From: an uncultured Erythrobacter sp.
GTDB taxonomy: Bacteria; Pseudomonadota; Alphaproteobacteria; Sphingomonadales; Sphingomonadaceae
Direction of reading: 5' to 3'
DNA: 64,000 nucleotides
Assembly (NCBI GenBank): GCA_947501215.1
Contig: CANMUS010000001.1
Span: 620,001 to 684,000 of the forward strand
A program made the position numbers and the translations under genes. A model generated the notes under the pieces. That model was not told where the DNA came from. It saw only the letters and a program-made list of their open reading frames with translations, and did no database searches. Positions 1 through 8,567 of this stretch are shown here, in pieces; within the stretch, counting starts at the first letter, position 1; the number at the start of each line of letters is the position of its first letter.

Positions 1-32
1 CCCGTCGATCGTGACGGGATGAGGAGAGAGCC

Positions 33-467
33 ATGATCCGATCCGAAATCCTTCAGCCCGTCGTCGTCCTGCTCGCATGGACCATGGTCATGTGGCTGTG
101 GATGTACATCGTGCGCATCCCGGCGATGTCGAAGGCGAACATCGAGCCGAACGATGCGCGCAAGACCGGCGTGCTGGACGAGAAGCTTCCGGCGGAAGTC
201 CAGTGGAAGGCGCACAATCACAACCATCTGCACGAACAGCCGACGGTGTTCTACGCGACGTGTATAATCCTAGCGATGGCCGGCTTCGGCGATGGGATGA
301 ACGCGCTGCTGGCGTGGATTTACGTAGGGCTGCGCATCCTGCATTCGCTGGTGCAGGCGACCGCCAATGTGGTGATGGTACGCTTCGTGCTCTACGCGCT
401 GGCAAGCCTCGTGCTGATCGCGCTGATCTTCCACGCGGCGATCTTCGCGTTCGACATTCACATGTAA
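33..467 (+). CDS. MAPEG family membrane protein
   Basis: 144-residue integral membrane protein of the MAPEG type (membrane-associated eicosanoid/glutathione metabolism superfamily). Hydrophobic segments lie at about residues 8-27, 72-85, 90-108 and 117-139, giving the usual four-helix layout. Between helices 1 and 2 there is a polar loop with the His/Asn-rich HNHNHLHEQP (61-70) common in bacterial members. The start is preceded by a strong Shine-Dalgarno (gaggagag, 33 upstream of which the window begins almost at once). Bacterial MAPEG proteins of this kind rarely have a known substrate, so no reaction is assigned. It is convergent with trxB, with a hairpin repeat between the two genes. Confidence 0.85.
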   Translation: MIRSEILQPVVVLLAWTMVMWLWMYIVRIPAMSKANIEPNDARKTGVLDEKLPAEVQWKAHNHNHLHEQPTVFYATCIILAMAGFGDGMNALLAWIYVGLRILHSLVQATANVVMVRFVLYALASLVLIALIFHAAIFAFDIHM

Positions 468-474
468 GCAGGAC

Positions 475-554
475 GTCATCCCAGCGAAAGCTGGGATCGG
501 TTTCGATCCGCCCGGCGCGTGACGGAGAGCGATCCCAGCTTTCGCTGGGACGAC
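475..554. repeat. Hairpin repeat, copy 1 (gtcatcccagcgaaagctggg type)
   Basis: An 80-bp element with arms gtcatcccagcgaaagctggg and its near reverse complement (cccagctttcgctgggacgac), and a poorly conserved centre. Each arm is itself a small palindrome (cccagcgaaagctggg). A second copy lies at 53380-53455. It sits between the convergent stops of the MAPEG gene and trxB, where it could act as a two-way terminator, although no T-run follows. It resembles REP/BIME-like interspersed repeats; that assignment is inferred. Confidence 0.85.
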
Positions 555-556
555 GC

Positions 557-1546
557 TTACTCCGCCGCTTCCTTCTCCGCCGCGTGGGCGTGCCCGTCCG
601 CGTCGATCTCGAGATTGGCGAGGAAGCGCTCGGCATCCAGAGCGGCCATGCAGCCCATGCCCGCCGCCGTCACTGCCTGGCGGTAGACGTGGTCGGTCAC
701 GTCGCCCGCCGCGAATACGCCGGGCACATCGGTCTTGGGCGATCCCGGCTCGGTCAGCAGATAGCCGCCATCGTCCATTGGCAGCTTGCCCTTGAACAGC
801 TCGGTCGCGGGCGCGTGTCCGATGGCGACGAAAGCGCCGTCGGTCGCGAACTCGCTGGTTTCGCCGGTCTGCGTGTCCCTGAGGTTGAGATGCCCCAGCG
901 CGCCGGACGGACCGGCCTCGAAGCTGTCGACCGTCTTGTTCCACAGCACCGAAATCTTCGGATGGTTGAGCAGCCGCTCCTGCAGTATCTTCTCTGCTCG
1001 CAATTCGTCCCGGCGATGGATCAGCGTCACGTCGTCGGAATGGTTGGTGAGGTAGAGCGCCTCCTCGACCGCGGTATTGCCGCCGCCAATCACGGCGACC
1101 TTCTTGCCGCGATAGAAGAACCCGTCGCAGGTGGCGCAGGCAGAGACGCCCTTGCCGCCCAGTTCCTGCTCGCCCGGCACGCCCAGCCATTTCGCCTGCG
1201 CGCCGGTGCAGATCACCAGCACATCCGCGATATACTCATCGCCGCTGTCGCCCTTGGCCGTGAAGGGAGAGCCTCCCGCCACATCGACACCGACGATCGT
1301 GTCCCACATCATCCGCGTGCCGACATGCTCGGCCTGTTTCTGCATCTGCTCCATCAGCCAGGGGCCCTGGATGACATCGGCGAAACCGGGATAGTTCTCG
1401 ACATCGGTGGTGATGGTCAGCTGGCCGCCGGGTTGCAGGCCCTGCACCACGATCGGTTCCATCATGGCGCGTGCGGCGTAGATGGCGGCGGAATAGCCCG
1501 CCGGGCCGGAGCCGATGATGAGCATCTTGGTGCGATGGGTAGCCAT
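557..1546 (-). CDS. trxB: Thioredoxin-disulfide reductase
   Basis: 329-residue FAD/NADPH flavoenzyme that reduces oxidised thioredoxin in the cytoplasm. The N-terminal FAD site is IGSGPAGYSAA (11-21), the redox disulfide is C137-A-T-C140 followed by DGFF, and the NADPH site is VIGGGNTAVEEALYL directly after. The C-terminal FAD motif around VFAAGDVTD is present. Length and order of domains match the low-molecular-weight bacterial TrxB family. The last residues (AAEKEAAE) are a charged tail without family significance. It is single, convergent with the MAPEG gene and upstream of nothing co-directional at close range except the phosphatase gene, which starts further upstream on the same strand. 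Confidence 0.97.
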   Translation of the reverse strand: MATHRTKMLIIGSGPAGYSAAIYAARAMMEPIVVQGLQPGGQLTITTDVENYPGFADVIQGPWLMEQMQKQAEHVGTRMMWDTIVGVDVAGGSPFTAKGDSGDEYIADVLVICTGAQAKWLGVPGEQELGGKGVSACATCDGFFYRGKKVAVIGGGNTAVEEALYLTNHSDDVTLIHRRDELRAEKILQERLLNHPKISVLWNKTVDSFEAGPSGALGHLNLRDTQTGETSEFATDGAFVAIGHAPATELFKGKLPMDDGGYLLTEPGSPKTDVPGVFAAGDVTDHVYRQAVTAAGMGCMAALDAERFLANLEIDADGHAHAAEKEAAE

Positions 1547-1610
1547 GGTGGTATCGTCCGTCAGTCTGGAATTCGTGTTCGCCCGCTATATGGGATGCGG
1601 GCGCGAAGAG

Positions 1611-2390
1611 TCACGCCACGAAGCGCGCGATCAGGCGTTCGCGCATGGCCTCGTCCACACCTAAATGTCCGTCGAGGAAGGCATCTAGCGAGCCGTATTC
1701 GGTCTCGACCTCGCTCCACCAGCGTTCGAGATATTCCTCGCGCACGCCGAGCAGCGCCACGACCGCGCCCTCGTCCAATTTGCGGCCGAGCCGTTCCTCG
1801 ATCCCCGGCACCGACTGGTCGCGCAGCACGGCCAGCGTCGGCGCATCATTGGTGCGCAGGAATTCCGCCATCTGCTTTTCGCGGTCCACGCCGAGCACGT
1901 GCAGCACCAGCATGGCGGCAACGCCGGTGCGGTCCTTGCCGGCGAAACAATGGACAAGGCTTGCGCCCTCGCGCTCGTCCAGAGCGCGGAAATAGCGAGA
2001 GAACATCTCGATCATCGCCGGATTGCGCGGCATGCGGGTGTAGACCGCAAGCATGCGCTGGCGTGCGAAGTCCTCGGTCGTCGTACTCTGGTCGATGTCC
2101 ATATGCGGCGGGCTCGAGGTCGTCTCGCCGTCATAGGACAGCACTGCTGCGTCGAAATTGTCGCTGCGGCGGCACGGATTACGCTCACGCTCGCTTTCCC
2201 CGCGCAGGTCGACCACCGTGCGGATGCCGAGCGCATCCATCGCGGCGAGGTCGGCATCGCTGGCGCCGACATGCTGGCCGGAGCGCCATAACAGGCCGGT
2301 CTTCACCCGACCGCCATCGCCGGTTTCCCACCCGCCGAAGTCGCGGAAATTATGGATGCCGGTGGTCGAAAGGAAGGGATCGCGAATCAT
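1611..2390 (-). CDS. Tyrosine-protein phosphatase (DSP/PTP-like, IphP type)
   Basis: 259-residue phosphatase with the P-loop HCFAGKDRTG: nucleophile C148 and R154 form the CX5R signature of cysteine-dependent phosphatases. The N-terminal IHNFRDFGG (12-20) and VVDLRGESER (59-68) are typical of the bacterial IphP/PTP family that acts on phosphotyrosine or phosphoinositides. The frame is open to 2459, but the family usually begins with a residue stretch like MIRDPFLSTTGIHNFRD, so the ATG at 2390 is preferred; a ggggagg lies 17 nt upstream, which is long for a ribosome site. The substrate is unknown. Confidence 0.85.
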   Translation of the reverse strand: MIRDPFLSTTGIHNFRDFGGWETGDGGRVKTGLLWRSGQHVGASDADLAAMDALGIRTVVDLRGESERERNPCRRSDNFDAAVLSYDGETTSSPPHMDIDQSTTTEDFARQRMLAVYTRMPRNPAMIEMFSRYFRALDEREGASLVHCFAGKDRTGVAAMLVLHVLGVDREKQMAEFLRTNDAPTLAVLRDQSVPGIEERLGRKLDEGAVVALLGVREEYLERWWSEVETEYGSLDAFLDGHLGVDEAMRERLIARFVA

Positions 2391-2509
2391 GTGCGCCGTG
2401 GTGGCAGCCCTCCCCGCACTGCGCAATCTTACGTAGCCCACCGGATAGGCGATCGGCACGGGTGGCGCCTAGATTCCTCGGCACAAACCCCATGCGAGGA
2501 GCCGGAAAC

Positions 2510-2959
2510 TTGGCGCATATCCTGATTGCCGACGACGACGAATTGATCGCGGAGATGGCCGCCGATATCCTGATCAAGGCGGGCCACGCTTCCGGCTGGG
2601 TGACTGACGGGACCAAGCTGCTCGACCTGCTGCGCTGGCGGCGGCCGGACGTGCTGTTGCTCGATCAGGACGTGCCTGGCCTTACCGGCAAGCAGGTGCT
2701 GCGCGAGATTCGCCAGTCGGAGAAGCATTACGATCTGCCGGTGATCATGTTCACCGCGATCCACGGGGCTTATGACGAACAGGCCGCACTCTACGGCGGG
2801 GCGCAGGGCTATATCCGCAAGCCGTTCATCGACAAGTTCCTGGTCCGCACGGTGGAACTGGTGCTTGCCTCGCGAGAGGGAAGGCCCAGCCATATGGCAC
2901 TGGGCGAGGCGCTGGGTTATCAATCGCAGGCCCTGGCCCCTGCTCGCCGGCTGGTCTAG
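2510..2959 (+). CDS. Single-domain response regulator (CheY-like receiver)
   Basis: 149-residue stand-alone receiver domain. The acidic pocket D8-D9-D10, phosphoacceptor D52 (VLLLDQDVPG), T82 and K104 (YIRKPF) are all present, so it should be phosphorylatable. There is no output domain, only a short C-terminal tail of about 30 residues. A TTG start at 2510 is chosen because aggag lies 8 nt upstream and because the product then begins directly with the first beta strand; an in-frame ATG at 2492 is the alternative. No histidine kinase is nearby. It ends 9 bp from the convergent otsA stop. Confidence 0.85.
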   Translation: MAHILIADDDELIAEMAADILIKAGHASGWVTDGTKLLDLLRWRRPDVLLLDQDVPGLTGKQVLREIRQSEKHYDLPVIMFTAIHGAYDEQAALYGGAQGYIRKPFIDKFLVRTVELVLASREGRPSHMALGEALGYQSQALAPARRLV

Positions 2960-2968
2960 ACGAACGGT

Positions 2969-4393
2969 TCAGCCCAGGTCGCGCAAGAAATCGGCAGTCC
3001 ACGCCTGTACGTTTTCGTCGCGCACACTTGTGACCATTTTCTCGTAGCGCGCCTTGCGCTCGTCCAGCGGCATATCGAGCGCCTTGCGGATCGCATGCGC
3101 GATATCATCAGGGCTGTGAGGATTCACAAGGACTGCATCCTGCAATTGCAGCGCCGCCCCCGCAAAACTCGACAGGATCAGCACCCCGGGATCCTCCGGA
3201 TCCTGCGCCGCGACATATTCCTTGGCAACCAGATTCATGCCGTCGCGCAAGGGCGTGACTAGGCCGATCTTCGAGGCACGGAAAAAGCCGAACAGTTCTT
3301 CGTGGCTATAACCGCGGTTGACGTAGCGGATGGGCACCATGTCCACCTCGCTGCGTGCACCGTTGATCTGGCCGCATTTCTGCTCCAGCGTCTCGCGAAT
3401 TTCCTGATAGCTTTCCACGTCCTCGCGACTCGGTGGCGCAATCTGGACGAACACGAGATCGCGAATGCGCTCCGGCTCCCGGTCGAAAAAACGCCCGATC
3501 CCGTCGATCCGCTCGGGAATGCCCTTGGAGTAGTCCAGCCGGTCGACGCCGATCATGGAGATACGCCGCCGAGTCGAGGCCATCATCCGCTGCTGCGCAT
3601 TGCGCGCTTCGCCTGTCTCGCCGAGCTTGCTGAAATGATCCCAGTCGATCCCGATGGGATAGGCGCGCGCCAATGTGGTGCGTCCGTCAAGTGTGATGCT
3701 GCCGCTGTCCTCGTCCACTTCCGCGCCCAGTTCGATGCGGCAATAGTGCAGGAAGCTGTCGAGCCACTCCCTGGTCTGGAAGCCGACGAGGTCGTAATGC
3801 AGCATCGTGCGCACGAGCCGCTCGTGATACGGCAGCGAAACGAACAACCGCGTGGCGGGCCAGGGAATGTGGAGGAAGAAACCGATCCGGTTTTTCAGCC
3901 CGCGCGACCGCAGCCGTTCGCCGAGCGGGATCAGGTGGTAATCGTGGACCCAGACGACATCATCGTCCTCGATCAGCGGGGCGGCGAGTTCGGCGAAGCG
4001 CTCGTTGACGCGCTCATAGCCCTTGGCCGTCTCGCGCTCGAATTTTGCCAGATCCAGCCGATCGTGGAACAGCGGCCAGAGCGTGGAATTGGCGTAGCCG
4101 TTGTAATACTCCTGGATATCGCGCTGCGATAGATCAATGGTCGCCGTCGTGACACCGTCGTTGGTTTGCGTATCGATATTGCCGGTGCGCCCGCTCTCGC
4201 TTTCCTCGCCCGACCAGCCGAACCAGAGGCCCTCGCGATCCTTCAACGCTGCGTGCAAGGCCCCGGCGAGCCCTCCTTGCGCCCCTGCTGCGCCGCGCGC
4301 CTTGGGTACGGCTACCCGGTTGGAAATGACGACGAGGCGGGGAGAATCTGTCAGCGGACTTCGCTCCACGGTTTGCTCAACAGGCCGGCGCAA
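2969..4393 (-). CDS. otsA: Trehalose-6-phosphate synthase
   Basis: GT20 glycosyltransferase of up to 474 residues making trehalose 6-phosphate from UDP-glucose and glucose 6-phosphate in the cytoplasm. Visible family motifs are VVISNRVAVP, GGLAGAL, WFGWSGE, WVHDYHLIPLGERLR, IGFFLHIPWP, DRLDYSKGIPERI and the C-terminal NLVAKEYVAAQ followed by LILSSFAGAA. It is the last gene of a coupled otsB-GH15-otsA operon and its frame overlaps the end of the GH15 gene by 43 nt. The start is uncertain: TTG at 4393 gives the longest form, while a GTG at 4369 would still precede the first motif. Confidence 0.95.
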   Translation of the reverse strand: MRRPVEQTVERSPLTDSPRLVVISNRVAVPKARGAAGAQGGLAGALHAALKDREGLWFGWSGEESESGRTGNIDTQTNDGVTTATIDLSQRDIQEYYNGYANSTLWPLFHDRLDLAKFERETAKGYERVNERFAELAAPLIEDDDVVWVHDYHLIPLGERLRSRGLKNRIGFFLHIPWPATRLFVSLPYHERLVRTMLHYDLVGFQTREWLDSFLHYCRIELGAEVDEDSGSITLDGRTTLARAYPIGIDWDHFSKLGETGEARNAQQRMMASTRRRISMIGVDRLDYSKGIPERIDGIGRFFDREPERIRDLVFVQIAPPSREDVESYQEIRETLEQKCGQINGARSEVDMVPIRYVNRGYSHEELFGFFRASKIGLVTPLRDGMNLVAKEYVAAQDPEDPGVLILSSFAGAALQLQDAVLVNPHSPDDIAHAIRKALDMPLDERKARYEKMVTSVRDENVQAWTADFLRDLG

Positions 4394-6135
4394 TTGATTA
4401 TGCCTACCAGCGAGTAAGTCTGGGGGAAGTTCCCCCAGAGCTCGCCCGTGTCATAGTCGAGATCCTCGCTCAGAAGGCCCGATTGGGTCGTATGGCTGAG
4501 CATGCTTTCGAAGATCTCGCGCGCTTCCTCGCGGCGCCCGACCAGCCCCAATGCTTCGATCAGCCAGAAGGTGCAGACATTGAAGGCCGTCTCGGGCGCG
4601 CCGAAATCGTCTTCCGCAGCATAGCGAAGCATATGATCGCCGCGGCGCAAGTCCCGCTCGATGGCGGCGAAGGTCTTCAGGAAGCGCTCGTCGTCGGGCT
4701 TGAGGAAACGCAGCTCGACCATCTGCAAAAGGCTCGCGTCGAGATAGCCGTTCTCGAAGCTCGCGCCGTAATGCTCGCCATCCTCGCGCCAGGCTTTTTC
4801 TTCGATCGTCGCGCGGATTTTCTCGGCGCGCTGCTTCCAGAAGACGACGCGGTCGCCCTTGCCCAGAGTGGCGGCAACATTGGCCAGCCGATCGCACGCG
4901 GCCCAGCACATGACGGCAGAGTAAGTGTGCACTTCCTGCCTTGTGCGGAATTCCCACAATCCCGCATCGGGCTTGTCGTGCTTCGCCCAGGCGGCCTCGC
5001 CGACTTCCTCGAGGTGCGCGAAGTCGGTCTCGTTTGCCATGCGCAGCAGGCGCTGGTCGAAGAAGGCCTGCGCAGTCGGCATCACGATCTGGCCGTAGCA
5101 GTCGTATTGCACCTGCTTGTAGGCCGCATTGCCCACGCGCACCGGCCCCATGCCGCGGTAGCCGGCGAGGTGCTCGGCTTCGAACTCGTCGAGCTCTTCC
5201 GCGCCCATCACCGAATAGAGCGGCTGGATCTGTCCGCCGCGCGCCTGGTCGACGATATTGCGCAGGTAGGCGAGGTATTTCTCCAGCACGTCGAGCGCGC
5301 CCAGGCGGTTCAGCGCCTGCACCGTGTAATAACTGTCGCGGATCCAGCAGTAGCGGTAGTCCCAGTTGCGCTGGCTGTTGGCCGCTTCGGGGATGGAGGT
5401 CGTGAGCGCGGCAACGATCGCGCCAGTCTCCTCGTGCTGGCACAGCTTGAGCGAGATCGCCGCGCGGATCGTCTCTTCCTGCCATTCGAGCGGAATGTGC
5501 AGGCCCCGCACCCAATGCTGCCAGTATTTCGCCGTATTGGCTTCCATCCGGCGCACTTCGCTGCGGATATTGCCCACGAAGGGTTCGTCCGGGCCGAGAA
5601 AGAAATGCTGGTCGCTTTCGACCCGATAATGGCGCCCTTCGAGAATGTAGCCAATCGGCGCATCGGTGGACAGGCGCAGGGTCTGCGGCCCGGCAAGATA
5701 GCGGATATGGTTCGTGCCGTTGGTGGTAGGGGCAAGTTCCTCACCGTAATTCTTCATTGGTGTAAGCACGACCTTGAGACGCGGCGCACCTGCCACCGGG
5801 CGCACGATGCGCGTAAAGGCGACGGGGCGATACTTCCTTCCGGACCTCTCATAGCGCGGAGCGAAGTCGCTGATCTCTACCGCGCTACCGTCTTCCGCCT
5901 CGAGCCGGGTCTTCAGGATCGCACTATTGCGCTCGTAATGCTGGCTGGCGCTGACCTGCCCTTCGAGCTCGAAGCGCCAGGTGCCGCGGTCTTTCTCGTC
6001 GCCATTAAGCAGCGAGCAGAACACCGGATCGCCATCGACCCGCGGAACGCAGCCCCAGACGAAACCGCCCTCCTCGTCCACCAGCGCGCTGACCTGGCAA
6101 TTGCCGATCGGGGCAAGTTCGAGATTTGCGGTCAT
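4351..6135 (-). CDS. GH15 family hydrolase (trehalase/glucoamylase-like)
   Basis: 594-residue glycoside hydrolase family 15 protein. The hallmarks are RNWDYRYCWIRDSYY in the first half of the alpha/alpha barrel and LLSEDLDYDTGELWGNFPQ near the end, which carries the expected catalytic carboxylate and the GNFPQ motif. An N-terminal beta-sandwich region (about 1-220) precedes the barrel. No signal peptide is seen, so it is cytoplasmic. Its ATG overlaps the otsB stop as ATGA, which fixes the start. GH15 includes glucoamylases, glucodextranases and the mycobacterial-type trehalases; placement between otsB and otsA makes trehalose or a trehalose-linked glucan the likely substrate, but this is inferred from context. 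Confidence 0.9.
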   Translation of the reverse strand: MTANLELAPIGNCQVSALVDEEGGFVWGCVPRVDGDPVFCSLLNGDEKDRGTWRFELEGQVSASQHYERNSAILKTRLEAEDGSAVEISDFAPRYERSGRKYRPVAFTRIVRPVAGAPRLKVVLTPMKNYGEELAPTTNGTNHIRYLAGPQTLRLSTDAPIGYILEGRHYRVESDQHFFLGPDEPFVGNIRSEVRRMEANTAKYWQHWVRGLHIPLEWQEETIRAAISLKLCQHEETGAIVAALTTSIPEAANSQRNWDYRYCWIRDSYYTVQALNRLGALDVLEKYLAYLRNIVDQARGGQIQPLYSVMGAEELDEFEAEHLAGYRGMGPVRVGNAAYKQVQYDCYGQIVMPTAQAFFDQRLLRMANETDFAHLEEVGEAAWAKHDKPDAGLWEFRTRQEVHTYSAVMCWAACDRLANVAATLGKGDRVVFWKQRAEKIRATIEEKAWREDGEHYGASFENGYLDASLLQMVELRFLKPDDERFLKTFAAIERDLRRGDHMLRYAAEDDFGAPETAFNVCTFWLIEALGLVGRREEAREIFESMLSHTTQSGLLSEDLDYDTGELWGNFPQTYSLVGIINCAGLLSKPWSEVR

Positions 6136-6878
6136 TCCAGCTCCAGCCAATTGTGCACTGCGGTAACGCTTTCGAGGCGATAGCGTGCCTTGCCGCTGAT
6201 GCGGTCGCCCACCGCCACCCCGAAGCCGCCGAATTCGATTGCACCGGCAAAGCCATCCTCGTCGGTCACGTCATCGCCGATGAAGACCGGGGTGGCTCCG
6301 TTGAAGGGTTCGATCGCCATGAACGCCTCGACTGCCGCCTCTTTCGTCGCGCCATGGCGAACGATTTCGGCGACTCCCTTGCCGCTGGTGACGCAAAGCT
6401 CGCGCCCTTCGGCAAAGTCGCGCGCGAAGGCGAGCGTCGCCTCGCGTTTCTCGGGTGACCTGCGGAAATGCAGCGCGCCACCGTGGGACTTCGTCTCGTA
6501 ATAGAGATCGTGCTTTTCGGCATAGGCGCGCAGTTCGGCAACGGCGTCGTCGGGCAGGCCTTCGGGTGCTTCGCCCAAGCGCGAGCCGTCATGCAGGAGC
6601 CGCGAAGCACCGTGCGATCCCGCGCGGCACAACTCGCATGGACCAAGATGCGTTTCGAGATCGTCCAGCGCGCGGCCGCTGACCAGCGCGAGCCGGCCAT
6701 CCAGCCGGTCACGCAAATTGCGCAACAGGTCCGCAAGTCCCTTGGGCACGTCGATGTCGCCCGGGCTGGGCGCGATTTCCACCAGCGTGCCGTCGAAATC
6801 GAGGAACAGGGCGAGCGGGTTCTCGGCCATGAGCTCGGCCAGGGGTGGCGGTGGGGGAAGTGTGTCGGGGCTGACCAT
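6132..6878 (-). CDS. otsB: Trehalose-6-phosphate phosphatase
   Basis: 248-residue HAD-superfamily phosphatase converting trehalose 6-phosphate to trehalose. Motif I is LFLDFDGTLVEI (aspartate nucleophile and acid), motif II is LVSGRALDDL, and the C-terminal VFIGDDVTDEDGF gives the metal-binding aspartates. The length fits the bacterial OtsB family. It is the first gene of the otsB-GH15-otsA operon and is coupled to the next gene by a 4-nt ATGA overlap. The proline-rich leader before the first strand is short and probably unstructured. Confidence 0.95.
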   Translation of the reverse strand: MVSPDTLPPPPPLAELMAENPLALFLDFDGTLVEIAPSPGDIDVPKGLADLLRNLRDRLDGRLALVSGRALDDLETHLGPCELCRAGSHGASRLLHDGSRLGEAPEGLPDDAVAELRAYAEKHDLYYETKSHGGALHFRRSPEKREATLAFARDFAEGRELCVTSGKGVAEIVRHGATKEAAVEAFMAIEPFNGATPVFIGDDVTDEDGFAGAIEFGGFGVAVGDRISGKARYRLESVTAVHNWLELE

Positions 6879-6917
6879 CGGCGCGGGTCTAGCGGCTCGC
6901 GGCCCAAGGTAAAGCCC

Positions 6918-7580
6918 CTACTCGGAGATAGCGTCTTCCGCCTTCGGCACGAGGATCAACGTGTCGTCCTTTACCCGCCACTCATCCAGCCGGGCGAGCA
7001 CATTCATACCGATCACGTTGAAGTCGCCGAAGCTTTCGGCAACCGCGGCATCGGTCCCGCTAGCGCGGATATTGCCGAGTTCGAGGCTATCGATGGTTGT
7101 CACATGCGCCTGCACCGTGCCGTTCGCCGTGCCGAGCAAGATGGGAATTCCGCCCCGGCGCGGTTCCAGCCCGGCCCTTTCGGCCAGCGGCGCGGAGATC
7201 GCAGTCAGCGTGGCGCCGGTGTCGACCATAAAATTGCCCTCGACTCCGTTCACGCTCGCACGGACCCAGTAGTGGCCATCGGGCGAGAGCGGGATGCGGG
7301 TTTCGCCGCCGCTGACGACTTGCTCGGGCAAGCCGATCTGCGGAACCGCCACATCGAACCGCGGGTCGAAGCGCGACAATTGCAGCACGACGGTCAGCAG
7401 GATCATGCCAAGCGCCAACGAGCTCGCTGTCCGGATCACCCCGCCGAACGCGGACCGCCGGGCCACCATCGCCCCGATCCAGCCGAGCACCATCGCGGCG
7501 ACTGCCGCCAGCAGCAGTTCGGAGCGCGGAATGGCGCGCAAGGCATCGGCGATGGCGGAAAAGGTGGAAGCAAGGTCCAT
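6918..7580 (-). CDS. Membrane-anchored retropepsin-like aspartic protease (clan AA, TIGR02281 type)
   Basis: 220 residues. Two hydrophobic segments (about 20-41 and 50-68) anchor a C-terminal clan AA domain. The catalytic motif is MVDTGAT with D120-T-G, followed by SAPLAERAGLEP and the conserved FNVIGMNVLARLDEWRV near the end, which is the second family block. As in retropepsins there is a single Asp motif per chain, so a dimer would be needed for activity. Members of this alphaproteobacterial family (close to rickettsial APRc in type) face the periplasm. The substrate is unknown. It lies between otsB and the flavoprotein gene on the same strand with short gaps. Confidence 0.85.
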   Translation of the reverse strand: MDLASTFSAIADALRAIPRSELLLAAVAAMVLGWIGAMVARRSAFGGVIRTASSLALGMILLTVVLQLSRFDPRFDVAVPQIGLPEQVVSGGETRIPLSPDGHYWVRASVNGVEGNFMVDTGATLTAISAPLAERAGLEPRRGGIPILLGTANGTVQAHVTTIDSLELGNIRASGTDAAVAESFGDFNVIGMNVLARLDEWRVKDDTLILVPKAEDAISE

Positions 7581-7625
7581 GCAGCCAATATAGAGCGCCG
7601 AGCCTGCTTTCCAATGAACGGAGGG

Positions 7626-8567
7626 TCAGGCGAGGATAGCTCGGGCCAGTCTAGTGCCCGAAAGCCACGCGGCTTCGACACGCGGAACGATCAGCCAGTC
7701 GCCCGCTACGCCAAGCCGGGCCTCCGCATTCCACAGCGCGTCCGGCCCATCGACCGGCTCCGCCATGGCAAACCGCCAGCGGTGCGCGGCCATGTGCAGC
7801 GGTGCCTGCGGCATCACTTCCGCCTGATGCAGAAACGCGTCGAGAAGCTGGCCTGCAACGCTATCGGCCTCTTCCTTGAGATGCGTGAGGGACCAGTCGG
7901 GCGAGCCGTGGACCACCCAACTTTCCGAGCCGTCTCGACCCGGCTTGGCTCCGTTGCGCGCAGCCCAGGAGACCGTGTCGCCCTCCCCGCCCCGCAGGAC
8001 GTCGCCGCACTCCAACCGTTCGGGGAACTGTGCCATCAAGGCCCAGCACGGACGGGATTGCGTACGACGGGCGCGGTCAGCGAACTCTGCATGAGTATTG
8101 GCAAGAAGCTCTGCCGCCTGCTCTGCAGGGATGCCGAGGACGACGCTTTCGAACTCGTGAATCTCGTCATCGACATTCAAGCGCCAGCCCTGCCCACTTT
8201 TGACGATGTCGGTAACGCGAGCGGCCCACTGAACCTCGAGCGGCTCGGCCAGGGCCTTGATGGGCGCGTTCATTGCCGGTGTCCCCACCCAAGCGTCTTC
8301 ACCCGCCGCCGGCCACCGTGCGACCACGCTCTCGCTCTCCCACAGCGCTACCTGTTCCTGAAATCCCGAATCGCGCGCGGTGAAATATTGAGCGCCGTGA
8401 TCGAAACGCACTGTTTCGCCGCCGATCTCGGCACGGCGCGTCGCCATACGCCCGTCCGGCCCACGCCCCTTGTCGAAGAGGGTCACCTGCCGTCCGTCGC
8501 GTGCGAGCTGCGTAGCGCAGGCCAGCCCGGCCATGCCCGCGCCGACGATGGCAATTTCACGCGGCAT
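7626..8567 (-). CDS. Renalase-like FAD-dependent oxidoreductase in the ergothioneine operon
   Basis: 313-residue flavoprotein. The N-terminal Rossmann motif IAIVGAGMAGLACATQ is followed by VTLFDKGRGPDGRMATRR; the GRMxTRR segment is characteristic of the renalase-like branch of the amine oxidase superfamily. The C-terminal GDWLIVPRVEAAWLSG supplies the second FAD contact. The start is fixed by a TGATG overlap with the egtD stop at 8567; the frame is open further upstream but there it only shadows egtD. Known renalases oxidise off-pathway dihydronicotinamide isomers. Whether this one does that, or serves ergothioneine metabolism as its coupling suggests, cannot be told from sequence. Confidence 0.85.
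   Translation of the reverse strand: MPREIAIVGAGMAGLACATQLARDGRQVTLFDKGRGPDGRMATRRAEIGGETVRFDHGAQYFTARDSGFQEQVALWESESVVARWPAAGEDAWVGTPAMNAPIKALAEPLEVQWAARVTDIVKSGQGWRLNVDDEIHEFESVVLGIPAEQAAELLANTHAEFADRARRTQSRPCWALMAQFPERLECGDVLRGGEGDTVSWAARNGAKPGRDGSESWVVHGSPDWSLTHLKEEADSVAGQLLDAFLHQAEVMPQAPLHMAAHRWRFAMAEPVDGPDALWNAEARLGVAGDWLIVPRVEAAWLSGTRLARAILA

Noticed and set aside
1-18. cccgtc-gatcgt-gacggg inverted repeat at the window edge
   Set aside because: Too short to call, and the upstream context lies outside the window; it might be the end of a terminator for a preceding gene.
77-2508. 960-codon plus-strand frame running from the MAPEG gene through trxB and the phosphatase
   Set aside because: Only its last 149 codons, from the TTG at 2510, have a recognisable receiver domain and ribosome site. 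The rest is the antisense of trxB and the phosphatase in high-GC DNA.
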